DNA from: JAWKRB01 sp041389885
GTDB taxonomy: Bacteria > Myxococcota_A > Polyangia > Polyangiales > Ga0077539
DNA: 64,000 nucleotides
Direction: 5' to 3'
Assembly (NCBI GenBank): GCA_041389885.1
Contig: JAWKRB010000028.1
Span: forward strand, 43,140 to 107,139
The notes beneath the pieces were generated by a model. That model made no database searches, was not told the DNA's origin, and was given only the letters and a program-made list of their open reading frames with translations. Positions 44,325 to 53,730 of this stretch are shown piece by piece; position 1 is the first letter of the stretch, and each line of letters begins with the position of its first letter. A program made the translations under genes and the position numbers.

Positions 44325-45122
44325 GTGACGACGGCGGTCACGCTCGTGGTGCTGTCTGAAGACTCTGGGGCGCAGGGATGGTCGTCGCTGCACCGGATCG
44401 TTCGTCACACCTGCGACCTCCTGGTCGATGGGCTGGACTGGCACGAGGGCGTCGAGATCGTCCCGCGGGGAGAGGTCCCGTCGACGGTGCAGAAGATCTG
44501 CGCCGGAAACCTCTGGAAGAGCACCCGCCCAGAGGACCTTCCGCGAAAGGGAGAGCTCTTTCGATACGTGGCGCGCCTCCTCGCAGAGGAGCCCACGGGC
44601 ACGCAGTTCGTGATGTTCCACGTCGATGGAGACTGCGTCTGGTCCGAGGGATCTCGTCGCCCCTCGCCCAACCTCCGTCGCTTCGAGGACGTCGTGCGCA
44701 CAGGTGTTCGTCGCGCCCTGGTCGAGAGGTACAGAGCGCCTCGCACCACGGCAGAGGTCGACGCGATGATGGCTCGGCTCTCGGTCATCGCGCCGCACTA
44801 CGCGATCGAGGCGTGGCTGTATCAGGCGACGGATCGCGCTGCGCGGCTGTGCGTCTCGCGCGCTTGCGCGGGTCGACATGTCGCTCAATACCAGGCTTGG
44901 GCGCGCGCACGGCCCGCCCTCGATGAGCTCGGTGACCTCAAAAGGCTCCGCACCGAGCACGACCTCCACTGCCTTCGAGGCGACGACAAGAACGAGCTGG
45001 CGCGAGGATTCCCTGCGCAAGCGGTGTGGGAGGCAGGCTCGTCGTACACCGCCTGGGTCGACGCTCTCCTCCGCGATGAGGCCCTGCTGGCCGCGCTTCG
45101 TCACGCGGTTCACTCGGGTTGA
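44325..45122 (+). CDS. TOPRIM-like partner of the AAA ATPase
   Basis: A 265-residue soluble protein, GTG start 4 bp after the ATPase stop. The pattern fits a TOPRIM (DUF4276/RloB-like) fold: strand plus acidic residue 'TLVVLSEDSG' (E11), the DxD motif 'TQFVMFHVDGDCVWSEG' near residue 105, and a later 'PHYAIEAWLYQATD', which resembles the E-A-W block common in DUF4276 proteins. A basic segment 'DDKNELARGFPAQAVWEAG' follows. It is probably a nuclease or nucleotide-acting effector controlled by the ATPase. The family is not named here because I cannot confirm it by search. Confidence 0.65.
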   Translation: MTTAVTLVVLSEDSGAQGWSSLHRIVRHTCDLLVDGLDWHEGVEIVPRGEVPSTVQKICAGNLWKSTRPEDLPRKGELFRYVARLLAEEPTGTQFVMFHVDGDCVWSEGSRRPSPNLRRFEDVVRTGVRRALVERYRAPRTTAEVDAMMARLSVIAPHYAIEAWLYQATDRAARLCVSRACAGRHVAQYQAWARARPALDELGDLKRLRTEHDLHCLRGDDKNELARGFPAQAVWEAGSSYTAWVDALLRDEALLAALRHAVHSG

Positions 45123-45134
45123 GCACCGGGACGC

Positions 45135-48038
45135 GTGAGCAGCGCCCTCGACCCCCTGCGCTACGGGCTTCGGGCCCTCGACGCCATGGCGCGGCGGGGC
45201 GCGAGCGTGGCCGTTCCCCCGCGCGTCGAAGACGACGCCTTCGCGCGTCCCTTGTCGCTCCGACGGCCACCGCCCGAGGGCGCCGCGCTCTCGCTGCGCC
45301 TGTTCACGAGCGGAGCAGACGACGCCACCGCGCTGGTCGGGGCCGAGGGCGCGCCCCTCACCCTCGCGCCGCCGCCCGGTCGCGCGGCGCCGCTCTTCGA
45401 GGCGCAGGCCGCGGCGCGGCCGTGGGACGAAGACGACGCGCTCACCCTCGGCGCGCCGCTGGTGACCTTCTCGCAGCAGGGCGTGCGACGCGCGGCGCCG
45501 CTGTTCTCGATTGGCGCGCGGACGGCGTGGCGCGCGGGCGACGGGGAGTGGAAGCCGCCCCCTGGGGCGCGCTGGGGCGCCGCGCTCGACGCGCCCACGG
45601 GGCTGGTGATCTCCCTCGACGACGAGGGAGGCGAGTGGTCGCTCCACGCGGGGGTCTGGCACACGCTCTTCGGCATGGAGCGCGACGAGCTCGCGACGCT
45701 CGCGAAGGCAGGGCGAGGAGGCATCGGGGCCCTCGTCCGCGCGGCCACCGCGCTCCTTCGCGGCCATGCGGATGACGACGCGCCCTGGGACGACGATGAC
45801 CCGCTGACCCGCGACGCGCTGTGCGCGCTGTGTGAGGCGGCGGCGCGGGCGGCGCAGCCCAGGGCCGCCCTGGAGTGCGTCCCCCACGCGTTGCTGATGC
45901 TTGCGCCGCAAGGAGATCCGACGCGCTCGCTGCGCGGGGAGATCAAGGAGCTGCTCGAGGATGCCGCCCCGCGGAGAGGACCGCTGGCGGTGTTTCTGGG
46001 GGCGCGTGGGAGGGGCGGCGCCGAGGGGGCGCCGGTGTCACGCGGCGCGCTCCCGCCGACGCCGTCGCAGGCCCTCGCCGCGGCGCGCTTCGAGGGCGCG
46101 CGCGACCTCATGGCCGTGCGCGGCCCGCCCGGCTGCGGCAAGACCGCCCTGCTGCACCACCTCGCGGCGCACGTCATCGCGTCGTGCGCGCTCGACGCCA
46201 CCTGGACCCGCGGTCCTGGCGAGCGCGAGGTCCCGTGGTCGCTGGTGGTGAGCAGCACGAACAACCAGGCCGTGGACCACGCGCTCTCGCCCTTTCTCGC
46301 GGCGCCCGAGGGAGAGATCCCGGCGGCGCTGCGGCTGGGCAACCGTCGGGTGCTCGAGGAACTCACCCTCCCCGCGCTGCTCCGCGTCGCCGACGCGCTG
46401 AACGAGCCCGGAGAGAGCCTCGAGTCGGCCCGCGCGCGCTTCGACGCCGCGAGCGCGCCGTGGCGAGAGCACCTCGCGCGGCAGCGGTCTCAGCACGCCC
46501 GCCGCACAGACCTCGATCGGCGCGAGGCCCTGCTCCGCGCGAGGGAGCTGACCCTGCGCGAGGCGCTGGCGATCGAGGCTCCTCCCCTGCCCGCGGAGCT
46601 CCCGGCGATGCAGGCGATGATCGAGGCGCGGGGGGCGCTCACGAATCACATCGAGGCCGCGCACAAGCTGGTGAAGATCCACCTGCGCGGCGCCAACGCC
46701 TCGGTGAAGCGCGCGAGAGAGACCTGGGACGCGGCGAACCGCAACCGCGGCAAGGTCATCGCGGCCGTGCTCGGCGCGCTGGGCATCGCGACGCCCTTCG
46801 CGTCCCTGGGCGACGAGCCCGAGGCGGAGATCGCGGCGCAGATCGACGCGATGGGCGCCGCGCTGGCGCGGCTCGACGGGATCCGCGCGGCGGCGACGCG
46901 ACCGGAGCTGCAGCGCGAACTCGACGAGGTAAGCCGGGAGCTGCGCGCGCTCGGGGACGACGCGGAGCCGGCCGCGCCGCCGCCCGACCCCGCGCTGGCG
47001 CCCCTCGCGCTGGGCGTGCGCGACGCCTGGGCGCGCGCGCACCGCGGCTACTTTCTTCGGCAGATCTCGGAGCTTCGCGCTCGCTTCGAGAGCGTGGCGG
47101 CGGCGCCCGGGCGAAGGCGCCCGCTCTCCTCGGTGCTGGGGGCCCTCGCGCCGCTGTTCCCCGTGGCGGGTTGCACGCTGCTCTCGATGCGCGCGTCCTT
47201 CGCCCTCGACGACGACGCGATCACGCGGCTGGTGATCGACGAGGCGGGCCAGTGCGCGCCGGTGTACGCCGCGCCCGCGCTGCGCCGCGCGACGCGCGCG
47301 ATGCTCATGGGCGACACCGCGCAGCTCCCGCCGGTGTACACCCTCGACGAGCGCCTCGACGCGCGCCTCGCCCGCGACCTCGACGCGAAGGCCCTCGCGC
47401 CCTTTCGCATGGGCAGCGCGGCGATGACCTCGGCGCAGGCCGTCGCCGAGCAGCGCGTCAAGCCCGTCGCGCTGGTCGAGCACTTTCGCTCGCAGCCCGC
47501 GATCGTCGCGCTGGCGTCGTCGTGGAGCGGGTACGCCCTCGACGTGCGCACGCCGCAGAGATCCCTCGCGCACCTCGCGCCCTGGCTCCGCGCGCCGGCG
47601 CTGCTCGTGCCCGTGGAGGGCCGCGGCGAGCGCGGAGACGACGGGGTGGTCAACGAGTCGGAGGCTCGGCGCGCGGTGGCGGCGGTGGAGCGGCTCCTGC
47701 GCGATGGAGTACCGCCCGGCGACATCGCCGTGCTCACGCCCTTCGTCGGGCAGTCGGCGCGCATCGAGCGGCCGCTGCGGGCGATGGGAGTCGCGGGCGA
47801 GCACGGGGTGCTGGTGCGCACGGTGCACAAGCTCCAGGGCGGGGAGCGCCGCGTGGTGGTGCTCTCGGTGACGGCCACGGCGCCGCGTCACCTGCGATGG
47901 CTCGAGGAGCACCCCCACCTCATGCACGTCGCCACGAGCCGCGCGCAGGACCACCTCGTGGTGCTCGCCGCGCCCTCCGCCCTCGCGTCGCCGGGCCTCG
48001 CGCCCCTCGCGACCCTCCCCCAGCTCGGCGCGCGCTAG
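45135..48038 (+). CDS. superfamily 1 (UPF1/DNA2-like) helicase
   Basis: A 967-residue protein; the GTG start lies 12 bp after the TOPRIM-like stop. An N-terminal domain of about 300 residues has no recognised family. The SF1B helicase follows, with motif I 'VRGPPGCGKTALLHHLA' (about 327), Ia 'LVVSSTNNQAVDHAL', motif II 'RLVIDEAGQCAP' (about 697), III 'AMLMGDTAQLPPV', IV 'EHFRSQPAIVALAS', V 'LVRTVHKLQGGERRVVVLS' and VI 'LMHVATSRAQDHLVVLA'. A coiled insert of about 250 residues lies between Ia and II (AAA_11/AAA_12 arrangement). It unwinds nucleic acid. Co-direction and spacing suggest one operon with the ATPase/TOPRIM pair, although its codon use is more host-like. Confidence 0.88.
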   Translation: MSSALDPLRYGLRALDAMARRGASVAVPPRVEDDAFARPLSLRRPPPEGAALSLRLFTSGADDATALVGAEGAPLTLAPPPGRAAPLFEAQAAARPWDEDDALTLGAPLVTFSQQGVRRAAPLFSIGARTAWRAGDGEWKPPPGARWGAALDAPTGLVISLDDEGGEWSLHAGVWHTLFGMERDELATLAKAGRGGIGALVRAATALLRGHADDDAPWDDDDPLTRDALCALCEAAARAAQPRAALECVPHALLMLAPQGDPTRSLRGEIKELLEDAAPRRGPLAVFLGARGRGGAEGAPVSRGALPPTPSQALAAARFEGARDLMAVRGPPGCGKTALLHHLAAHVIASCALDATWTRGPGEREVPWSLVVSSTNNQAVDHALSPFLAAPEGEIPAALRLGNRRVLEELTLPALLRVADALNEPGESLESARARFDAASAPWREHLARQRSQHARRTDLDRREALLRARELTLREALAIEAPPLPAELPAMQAMIEARGALTNHIEAAHKLVKIHLRGANASVKRARETWDAANRNRGKVIAAVLGALGIATPFASLGDEPEAEIAAQIDAMGAALARLDGIRAAATRPELQRELDEVSRELRALGDDAEPAAPPPDPALAPLALGVRDAWARAHRGYFLRQISELRARFESVAAAPGRRRPLSSVLGALAPLFPVAGCTLLSMRASFALDDDAITRLVIDEAGQCAPVYAAPALRRATRAMLMGDTAQLPPVYTLDERLDARLARDLDAKALAPFRMGSAAMTSAQAVAEQRVKPVALVEHFRSQPAIVALASSWSGYALDVRTPQRSLAHLAPWLRAPALLVPVEGRGERGDDGVVNESEARRAVAAVERLLRDGVPPGDIAVLTPFVGQSARIERPLRAMGVAGEHGVLVRTVHKLQGGERRVVVLSVTATAPRHLRWLEEHPHLMHVATSRAQDHLVVLAAPSALASPGLAPLATLPQLGAR

Positions 48039-48080
48039 AGCGCCGCGACGAAGAAATCGACGTCGTGGTTCTTGACCGAT

Positions 48081-48116
48081 CGTTCTGGAACGTTATGGTT
48101 CGATCATTCCAGAACG
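48081..48116. promoter_or_regulatory. paired inverted-repeat operators upstream of SDR gene
   Basis: CGTTCTGGAA (48081-48090) and TTCCAGAACG (48107-48116) form a perfect 10-bp inverted repeat with a 16-bp loop. Each arm is itself nearly palindromic (CGTT-CTGG-AACG and CATTCCAGAACG). They flank a likely promoter with TTGACC at 48073-48078. Probably bound by the TetR-family regulator encoded at 48958. Confidence 0.6.
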
Positions 48117-48173
48117 TGACGCGGGCGCATCGTGCGGGCCGCGGGACGCGCGTTCTTCACGGAGTTCAGGCAC

Positions 48174-48920
48174 ATGGGCGAGTACAGCAACAAGACCGCG
48201 GTCATCACCGGCGGCAGCACGGGCATCGGTCTGGCGGCGGCGCAGCGCTTCGTCGCGGGCGGCGGCAGGGTTCTCATCACGGGCCGCAGCGGCGACTCCC
48301 TCGCCGAGGCGCAGAGGGTCCTCGGCGCGGCGGCCGTCACGCTGCGCTCCGACGCGGCGAGGCTCGAAGACATCGACGTCCTCGCCGAGCGCGTGCGGAC
48401 CGAGTTCGGTCAGGTCGATTTCGTCTTCGTCAACGCGGGCGTGGCGGTGTTCGCGCCCCTCGACGCGGTCACCCCGGACCTCTACGACCACCTCTTCTCG
48501 GTGAACGCCCGCGGCGCGTTCTTCACCGTGCAGCGCCTCGCGCCGCGGGTGAAGAAGGGCGGGAGCTTCGTGCTCAACACCTCCGTGGTCGACGAGAAGG
48601 GCATGGCCAGCACCAGCGTGTACGCCGCCACCAAGGCCGCCCTGCGCTCGTACGCGCGCACCCTCGCCGCCGAGCTCCTGCCCGCGGGCGTGCGGGTCAA
48701 CGCCGTGAGCCCCGGCCCCATCGAGACGCCGATCTACGGCAAGCTCGGGCTCAGCGACGAGCACCGCGCGGGCTTCGAGGCGCAGATGCGCGAGCAGAAC
48801 CCCATGAAGCGCTTCGGCGCGGCCGACGAGGTGGCGGCGGCGGCGCTGTTCCTGGCGTTCGGCGCGACCTACACCACCGGGGCCGAGCTCCCGGTCGACG
48901 GCGGGCTCTCGCAGCTCTGA
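48174..48920 (+). CDS. short-chain dehydrogenase/reductase
   Basis: A 248-residue cytoplasmic NAD(P)-dependent oxidoreductase. It has the cofactor motif TGGSTGIG (14-21), NAG at about 82 (VFVNAG), catalytic S-Y-K (NTSVVDEKGMASTSVYAATKAAL, with Y and K four residues apart), 'VRVNAVSPGPIETPIYGKLG' and the C-terminal 'TGAELPVDGGLSQL'. All catalytic residues are present. The substrate is unknown. The ATG at 48174 is preceded by GGAG. The TetR regulator gene 37 bp downstream and the palindromes upstream suggest induction by its substrate or a toxic aldehyde/quinone. Confidence 0.93.
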   Translation: MGEYSNKTAVITGGSTGIGLAAAQRFVAGGGRVLITGRSGDSLAEAQRVLGAAAVTLRSDAARLEDIDVLAERVRTEFGQVDFVFVNAGVAVFAPLDAVTPDLYDHLFSVNARGAFFTVQRLAPRVKKGGSFVLNTSVVDEKGMASTSVYAATKAALRSYARTLAAELLPAGVRVNAVSPGPIETPIYGKLGLSDEHRAGFEAQMREQNPMKRFGAADEVAAAALFLAFGATYTTGAELPVDGGLSQL

Positions 48921-48957
48921 CCCGCGACCGCGCTATGCTCGGCGGAGGAGTGCGCCC

Positions 48958-49539
<582 letters not shown>

Positions 49540-49605
49540 GAGAGACAAGAACCCATGCCGCGCATAGGTTCATGAGACGCGAGCCGTCGTGCTAGCGTCG
49601 ACGGC

Positions 49606-49998
49606 GTGAAGCGTCGACTTCGCGCGATCATTGGGGTCCTGCTGCTGTCTCAAGCCGCGAGCTGCTCCCGCTGGACCCGCGTGGCGCCGATGGCCCTGGA
49701 GCGCGGGCAGCGCGCGCGGCTGATCCTCGTCGACGACCGACGGGTCGACCTTCGCGTCCTCGAGGCGCGCCCCGCCGATCTCGCCCTGGGGCGGAGCGAG
49801 TCGGTGATCGCGGGCGTCGACCTGTTCGAGGGGCGCGGCGCGCAGGTCCCGCTGCGGCTGATTCGCGACGCGGAGGTGCTCGAGCGCACCGGGTCCATGG
49901 GCACCGGCGGGTACGTCGCGCTCGGCGTGCTCGGCGGGATCCTGTCGATCGGGCTCGTGACGGCGCTGGGGCTCGCCGCGCTCTCGAGCGTGCACTGA
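49606..49998 (+). CDS. small lipoprotein with C-terminal membrane helix
   Basis: A 130-residue protein from a GTG. The leader ends AASC (Cys20). A beta-strand region (RARLILVDDRRVDLRVLEARPADLALGR...VPLRLIRDAEVLERTG) follows, and a Gly-rich hydrophobic C-terminus (GYVALGVLGGILSIGLVTALGLAAL). No family recognised. Confidence 0.65.
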   Translation: MKRRLRAIIGVLLLSQAASCSRWTRVAPMALERGQRARLILVDDRRVDLRVLEARPADLALGRSESVIAGVDLFEGRGAQVPLRLIRDAEVLERTGSMGTGGYVALGVLGGILSIGLVTALGLAALSSVH

Positions 49999-50032
49999 GC
50001 GCGAGAGGGGAGGAGCGCGCGGCGACCGGCGC

Positions 50033-50500
50033 TCAGCCCCCGGACTCGGCCCGTGCCTTCAGCGCCGCGGCGTGGACCTCGAAGCCGCGCTGCACCTTCG
50101 CCCTCGGCACGAAGGCCCGCATGAGCCCTTCGAAGTCCTCACGGCTCTCGTAGCGGGTCGGTCCGTTCGGCGCCTGGGTGAGCGACTGCGTCCGCCGCGA
50201 GCGCAGCAGGCCGAGGCGCGGGAGCGCCCCGATGAGCTCGTAGGCGAGGGTCGCTCGCAGGGTCCCCGTGGCGTCGGCGGCGGGCGGCTCCGCGCGGGTC
50301 ACCACCACCCGCACCACGTTGTCTCCGCCGTCCTCCCACCGCGCGCGCACGCGCAGCACGCTCCCGGGCGCGGTCGAGGGTCCGTCGATGCCCACGACGA
50401 AGGGGTTCCACGCCCCGTAGCGCGGGAGGTCGAGGATGATTGCCCAGACCTCAGCGAGGGCGGCGTCGATGTCGATGCGGGCTTCCGCGGAGACGCTCAT
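50033..50500 (-). CDS. SRPBCC-domain protein (START-like)
   Basis: A 155-residue soluble protein with the helix-grip pattern: 'ARIDIDAALAEVWAIILDLPRYGAWNPFVVGIDG', 'GSVLRVRARWEDGG', 'LRATLAYELIGALPRLGLLRSRRTQSLTQ', 'TRYESREDFEGLMRAFVPRAKVQRGFEVHAAALKARAE'. It is of the polyketide-cyclase / SRPBCC family and probably binds a hydrophobic small molecule. Convergent with the lipoprotein gene at 49606. Confidence 0.85.
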   Translation of the reverse strand: MSVSAEARIDIDAALAEVWAIILDLPRYGAWNPFVVGIDGPSTAPGSVLRVRARWEDGGDNVVRVVVTRAEPPAADATGTLRATLAYELIGALPRLGLLRSRRTQSLTQAPNGPTRYESREDFEGLMRAFVPRAKVQRGFEVHAAALKARAESGG

Positions 50501-50626
50501 GGCCGCCTACGTTACCCCGACCGCCACGACGACCCGAGAGAGAAGCACCCCATCCGCGCCTGTGTCGCCGCCGAGACGCGACGTCGAGGCGCGGGCGGGG
50601 AGCTCGGGGATGGGGTCGTGCGCGCG

Positions 50627-51193
50627 CTACGCCCGCGCGGCCGCGCGGCGCCACGCAGGGCCGAGGATCCAGTTGCCGCGCGCCTCGGGGTCGACGCTGC
50701 CGAAGTACTCTCGGGTGTTGTCGACGAGCTCGTCGACGCGCACGCGGCCGTCGCCGTCGCGGTCGAGGCGCGAGAAGCTCTCGGCCGCCTCGGCGGCGCT
50801 CGCGCCGTGCACGCCGAGCTGCGCGGTGAGCTCCGCGAGGTCGCGGGACCCGTCGCCGTCGCGGTCCGAGAGGAGGAGCGTGGCGCGCGCGGTCTCGATC
50901 ACGAAGCGCTCGAAGACGTCCGCCTGCGCGATGAGGTGCCCGGTGCCCGCGAGGTACTCGTCGAGGGTGACGCGCCCGTCGCCGTCGGCGTCGAGCGGCG
51001 CGACCGCGAGCTCCCAGCCGGCGAGCTGCTGGGCGTGGAGCGCGTGGTGCGCCTCGGAGCCCGGCGCGACGTCGAACGCGCGGCAGTACGCGTCCGCGAG
51101 CTGCTCAAAGTCCGAGCGATCGAGGTGTCCGTCGCCGTTGCGGTCAAGGACGTTGAACAGGTGCGTGATCTTCTGACGAATGAGGTCGTGCAT
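50627..51193 (-). CDS. EF-hand calcium-binding protein (calerythrin-like)
   Basis: A 188-residue soluble protein with four EF-hand loops: DRNGDGHLDRSDF, DADGDGRVTLDEY, DRDGDGSRDLAEL and DRDGDGRVRVDEL. Acidic ligands at positions 1, 3, 5 and 12 are intact in most; the third loop has Arg at a hydrophobic position and Glu at 12. The arrangement matches bacterial calerythrin/calsymin-type four-hand proteins, typically cytosolic calcium buffers or sensors. The ATG at 51191-51193 follows GAGAGGG at a good distance; a longer frame to 51241 exists. Confidence 0.9.
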   Translation of the reverse strand: MHDLIRQKITHLFNVLDRNGDGHLDRSDFEQLADAYCRAFDVAPGSEAHHALHAQQLAGWELAVAPLDADGDGRVTLDEYLAGTGHLIAQADVFERFVIETARATLLLSDRDGDGSRDLAELTAQLGVHGASAAEAAESFSRLDRDGDGRVRVDELVDNTREYFGSVDPEARGNWILGPAWRRAAARA

Positions 51194-51408
51194 GGGAGCC
51201 CTCTCGTGGGTTGGGGGAGCGACGAGGCGCCGCGCGCTCACTCGCGACGCCCAACGACGGCTGGACTAACACGGGCCGGCGCGGCTCCGTCGGGCGCTCA
51301 ACAATGTTTGAATCGCCGCCCGGAGACTCCGCGGGTCGTGTATGAAATCCGCGCGACCGCGCCTCCGGAGGTCCCGCAGATGCCCAGCGACGCCCGCGAA
51401 ACGCCTCG

Positions 51409-52722
51409 ATGTCTGCGCCGCGACGAGGCGCCCGCGTGAGCGCCGCGCCCCCGCTCGCGCCGGGCGCGCTGCCGCTGCTCGGGCACCTCTGGGCGATGTA
51501 TCGCGACCACCTCGGGCTCATGCTCCGCGCGGAGCGCGCCGCGGGCCAGGCCTTTCGCGTGCGGATCGGACCGGGCAACGAGACGGTGTTCCTCCTCGGG
51601 CCCGCGTCGCTCGAACTCCTCAAGCATCGCGCGTCGTCGTCGGTCGGTCTCAGCGAGCAGGTCACCGCCCTCTTCGGTGATTCGATGATCACCCGCGACG
51701 GCGCGGACCACGCGCGCGCGCGGACGGCCTTCGCGAGCGCCTTCTCTCCCAAGGGCCTCGGCGCGTCGTCCGTGGGCCCCGAGCTCGCGCGGCTGGTCGA
51801 CGACCACGTCGCGGCCGCGCAGCGGGCGGGCCCGGCGCCGCTCCTCGCCACGACCCGTGAGCTCGCGCTTCGGCTGATCTTTCACGTCGTCGGCGTCCCC
51901 GCAGACGACCTGCGCGCGTTTCGCGTCGCCTTCGAAGACTTCTCGCTCGCCGCGCTGCCCTTCACCTGGGACCTCCCGGGGAGCCCGCGGCGCCGCTCCG
52001 AGCGCGCGCGGCGCTGGCTCGGCGGGCGCTTCGGCGCGATCCTCGACGCCGCGGCTGGAGACGGCGCGGTCGACACCCTCGTGGGGCGGGTGGTGCGAGA
52101 GAACACCTCCCGGGAGTCTCCCCTCACGCGTGAGGGCCTCGCCGAGAACCTTCGGCTCCTCGTGCTCGCGGGGCACGAGACCAACGCCTCGGTGCTCGCG
52201 TGGATGACCGCGCGGCTCGCGACCGACGACGCCGCGTGGGGCGAGCTCACCCGCGAGTCCCGCGACGCGGCCACGCCCGCAACGCCCGACGCGCTCACGC
52301 GGCACCCCTACGCCGAGGCGCTGTTCCGCGAGTGCGTGAGGCTCCATCCCCCGGCGTGCTTCGACACCCGCCGCCTCACCGAGCCCATGCGCTACGCCGG
52401 CTTCGAGCTCCCGGCGGGGAGCTCCGTGAGCGTGTCGATCACGCACCTCGCGCGGCACCCGGAGCTGTACCCCGACCCCGACCGCTTCGAGGTCTCTCGC
52501 TGGCTCGGACGGCGCGTCGCGCCCGGCGCGCACGAGACCATCGGCTTCGGTGCCGGGCCGCACTTCTGCCTCGGGTACCACCTCGCGCTGATGGAGGGCG
52601 TGCAGTACGCCGTCGCGCTCGGGCGCGCGCGGCGTCGCCCCCTCGTGACGCCGTCGACGCCTTCGGAGCGCTACCTCCCCTTCGGGCACCCCGACCCGCG
52701 GGCGACGCTGCGGTGGTCCTGA
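51409..52722 (+). CDS. cytochrome P450
   Basis: A 437-residue soluble P450 monooxygenase. Visible: the N-terminal 'PPLAPGALPLLGHLWAMYRDH', the I-helix oxygen-activation motif AGHETN (Glu in place of the usual Asp), the K-helix EXXR as ECVR (FRECVRLHPPA), the PERF-type 'PDPDRFEVSRWL' and the haem loop FGAGPHFCLGYHLA with the axial Cys. It needs a ferredoxin/reductase encoded elsewhere. The substrate is unknown. The ATG at 51409 or the GTG at 51436 (better ribosome site GAGG) are both possible; the homologous region begins near the latter. Confidence 0.93.
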   Translation: MSAPRRGARVSAAPPLAPGALPLLGHLWAMYRDHLGLMLRAERAAGQAFRVRIGPGNETVFLLGPASLELLKHRASSSVGLSEQVTALFGDSMITRDGADHARARTAFASAFSPKGLGASSVGPELARLVDDHVAAAQRAGPAPLLATTRELALRLIFHVVGVPADDLRAFRVAFEDFSLAALPFTWDLPGSPRRRSERARRWLGGRFGAILDAAAGDGAVDTLVGRVVRENTSRESPLTREGLAENLRLLVLAGHETNASVLAWMTARLATDDAAWGELTRESRDAATPATPDALTRHPYAEALFRECVRLHPPACFDTRRLTEPMRYAGFELPAGSSVSVSITHLARHPELYPDPDRFEVSRWLGRRVAPGAHETIGFGAGPHFCLGYHLALMEGVQYAVALGRARRRPLVTPSTPSERYLPFGHPDPRATLRWS

Positions 52723-52763
52723 GCGCCGTTCTACTCCTCGCGCCTGGGGGTTGAGCGCCGGGC

Positions 52764-53168
52764 TCAGCGGGCGGGGCGGTCGAGGCGCTCGGGGTGCAGG
52801 GCCAGCCACGCGCGCGCCGGGAGGTACACCACCACGAGGACGAAGTCGGTGGCCGACGAGAAGGTCCAGTGGAAGCGCGGGTCGAGGAGGCGCGCGACGG
52901 TGCCGACGAAATGGAGGGAGTCGCCCAGCACGAAGGCAGGCAGCACGAGGCGCCAGAAGGCGCGGTCGCCCCCGAGGAGGCCGCGCACCTCCACGGCGGC
53001 GAAGGCCATGAACATCAGCCCGAGCCAGCGCACGAAGACCAGCGTGAGCGGGTCGCCCGTGCTCACGAAGTAGCCGGCGATGAAGTCGCGCGGCGCCGCC
53101 AGGCACACGAGCCCGCCGAGGGCGGTGGCCACGGCGTCGAACCAGAGAAAGGCGCGAGACTTGTTCAC
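52764..53168 (-). CDS. small multi-pass membrane protein
   Basis: A 134-residue membrane protein with four hydrophobic segments ('FDAVATALGGLVCLAAP', 'LVFVRWLGLMFMAFAAVEV', 'AFWRLVLPAFVLGDSLHFVGTVA', 'FVLVVVYLPARAWLAL'). No family recognised. The start is taken as the GTG at 53166-53168; the open frame extends to 53249 but with Arg-rich, non-conserved-looking sequence. Convergent with the P450 gene. Confidence 0.65.
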   Translation of the reverse strand: MNKSRAFLWFDAVATALGGLVCLAAPRDFIAGYFVSTGDPLTLVFVRWLGLMFMAFAAVEVRGLLGGDRAFWRLVLPAFVLGDSLHFVGTVARLLDPRFHWTFSSATDFVLVVVYLPARAWLALHPERLDRPAR

Positions 53169-53242
53169 GGCTCGTTCGGTCCTCCGCGGCGCGCGCGGCG
53201 TAGGGGCAAGCGCAGGGCGTCTACGTGCGGCCTCGGGCGACA

Positions 53243-53583
53243 TTACCAAAAATGCCTATGCAGAAGGGAAAACGTGGGTCATTCGGTGAATGTCCTTTCG
53301 TCGCAGAGCGTCGGTTGTCGGCCCCACCGCTGCCGCGCGCCTCCCCACGCTGTGGGAGAGGGCTCTTTCGTGTCGAATCGTTGCGCGGATTCGGTCACTT
53401 CGAGCGCCACCCAGGAGATCGCTCCTCACGGATCCGCAGGACGCGGCCATGTCGAAGAGCCCTCTCCCACAGCGTGGGGAGGGCGCGCGGCCAGCGCGGT
53501 GGCCGACAGCCGACGCTCTCGCGACGAAAGGACTGTCGCAGAACGATCCCCAACTACCCTTCTACATAGGCATCTTTAGGTAA
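53243..53583. mobile_element. MITE-like element with ~150-bp imperfect terminal inverted repeats
   Basis: A 341-bp palindromic element. The left end TTACCAAAAATGCCTATG... is the reverse complement, with few changes, of the right end ...CATAGGCATCTTTAGGTAA. Pairing continues inward through GTCCTTTCGTCGC, AGAGCGTCGG, GTCGGCC, CCGCGCGCC and CTCCCCACGCTGTGGGAGAG to a central unpaired part of about 70 bp. Each arm also contains its own hairpin (CCCAC-GCT-GTGGG). It has no coding capacity. Sequence outside the ends gives no obvious target-site duplication. A deletion-derived transposon or large REP-like hairpin element. Confidence 0.75.
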
Positions 53584-53730
53584 CGCCGGCCTGCCCGCCC
53601 GTCTGGGCGATGTTCCTCACGCGTCGCGACGGCGCCGACGGAAGAGGTGCGCGCAAAAGCGATTATGTCAGGCCATGCCTCTACAACAATGATGACCTCC
53701 GACGACCCGATGCGCGCGGCGTCGTGCTGC

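Noticed and set aside
53256..53580. Several 64-114 codon open frames in the palindromic element
   Set aside because: They are Arg/Ser-rich, arise on both strands because of the inverted repeat, and lack ribosome sites.
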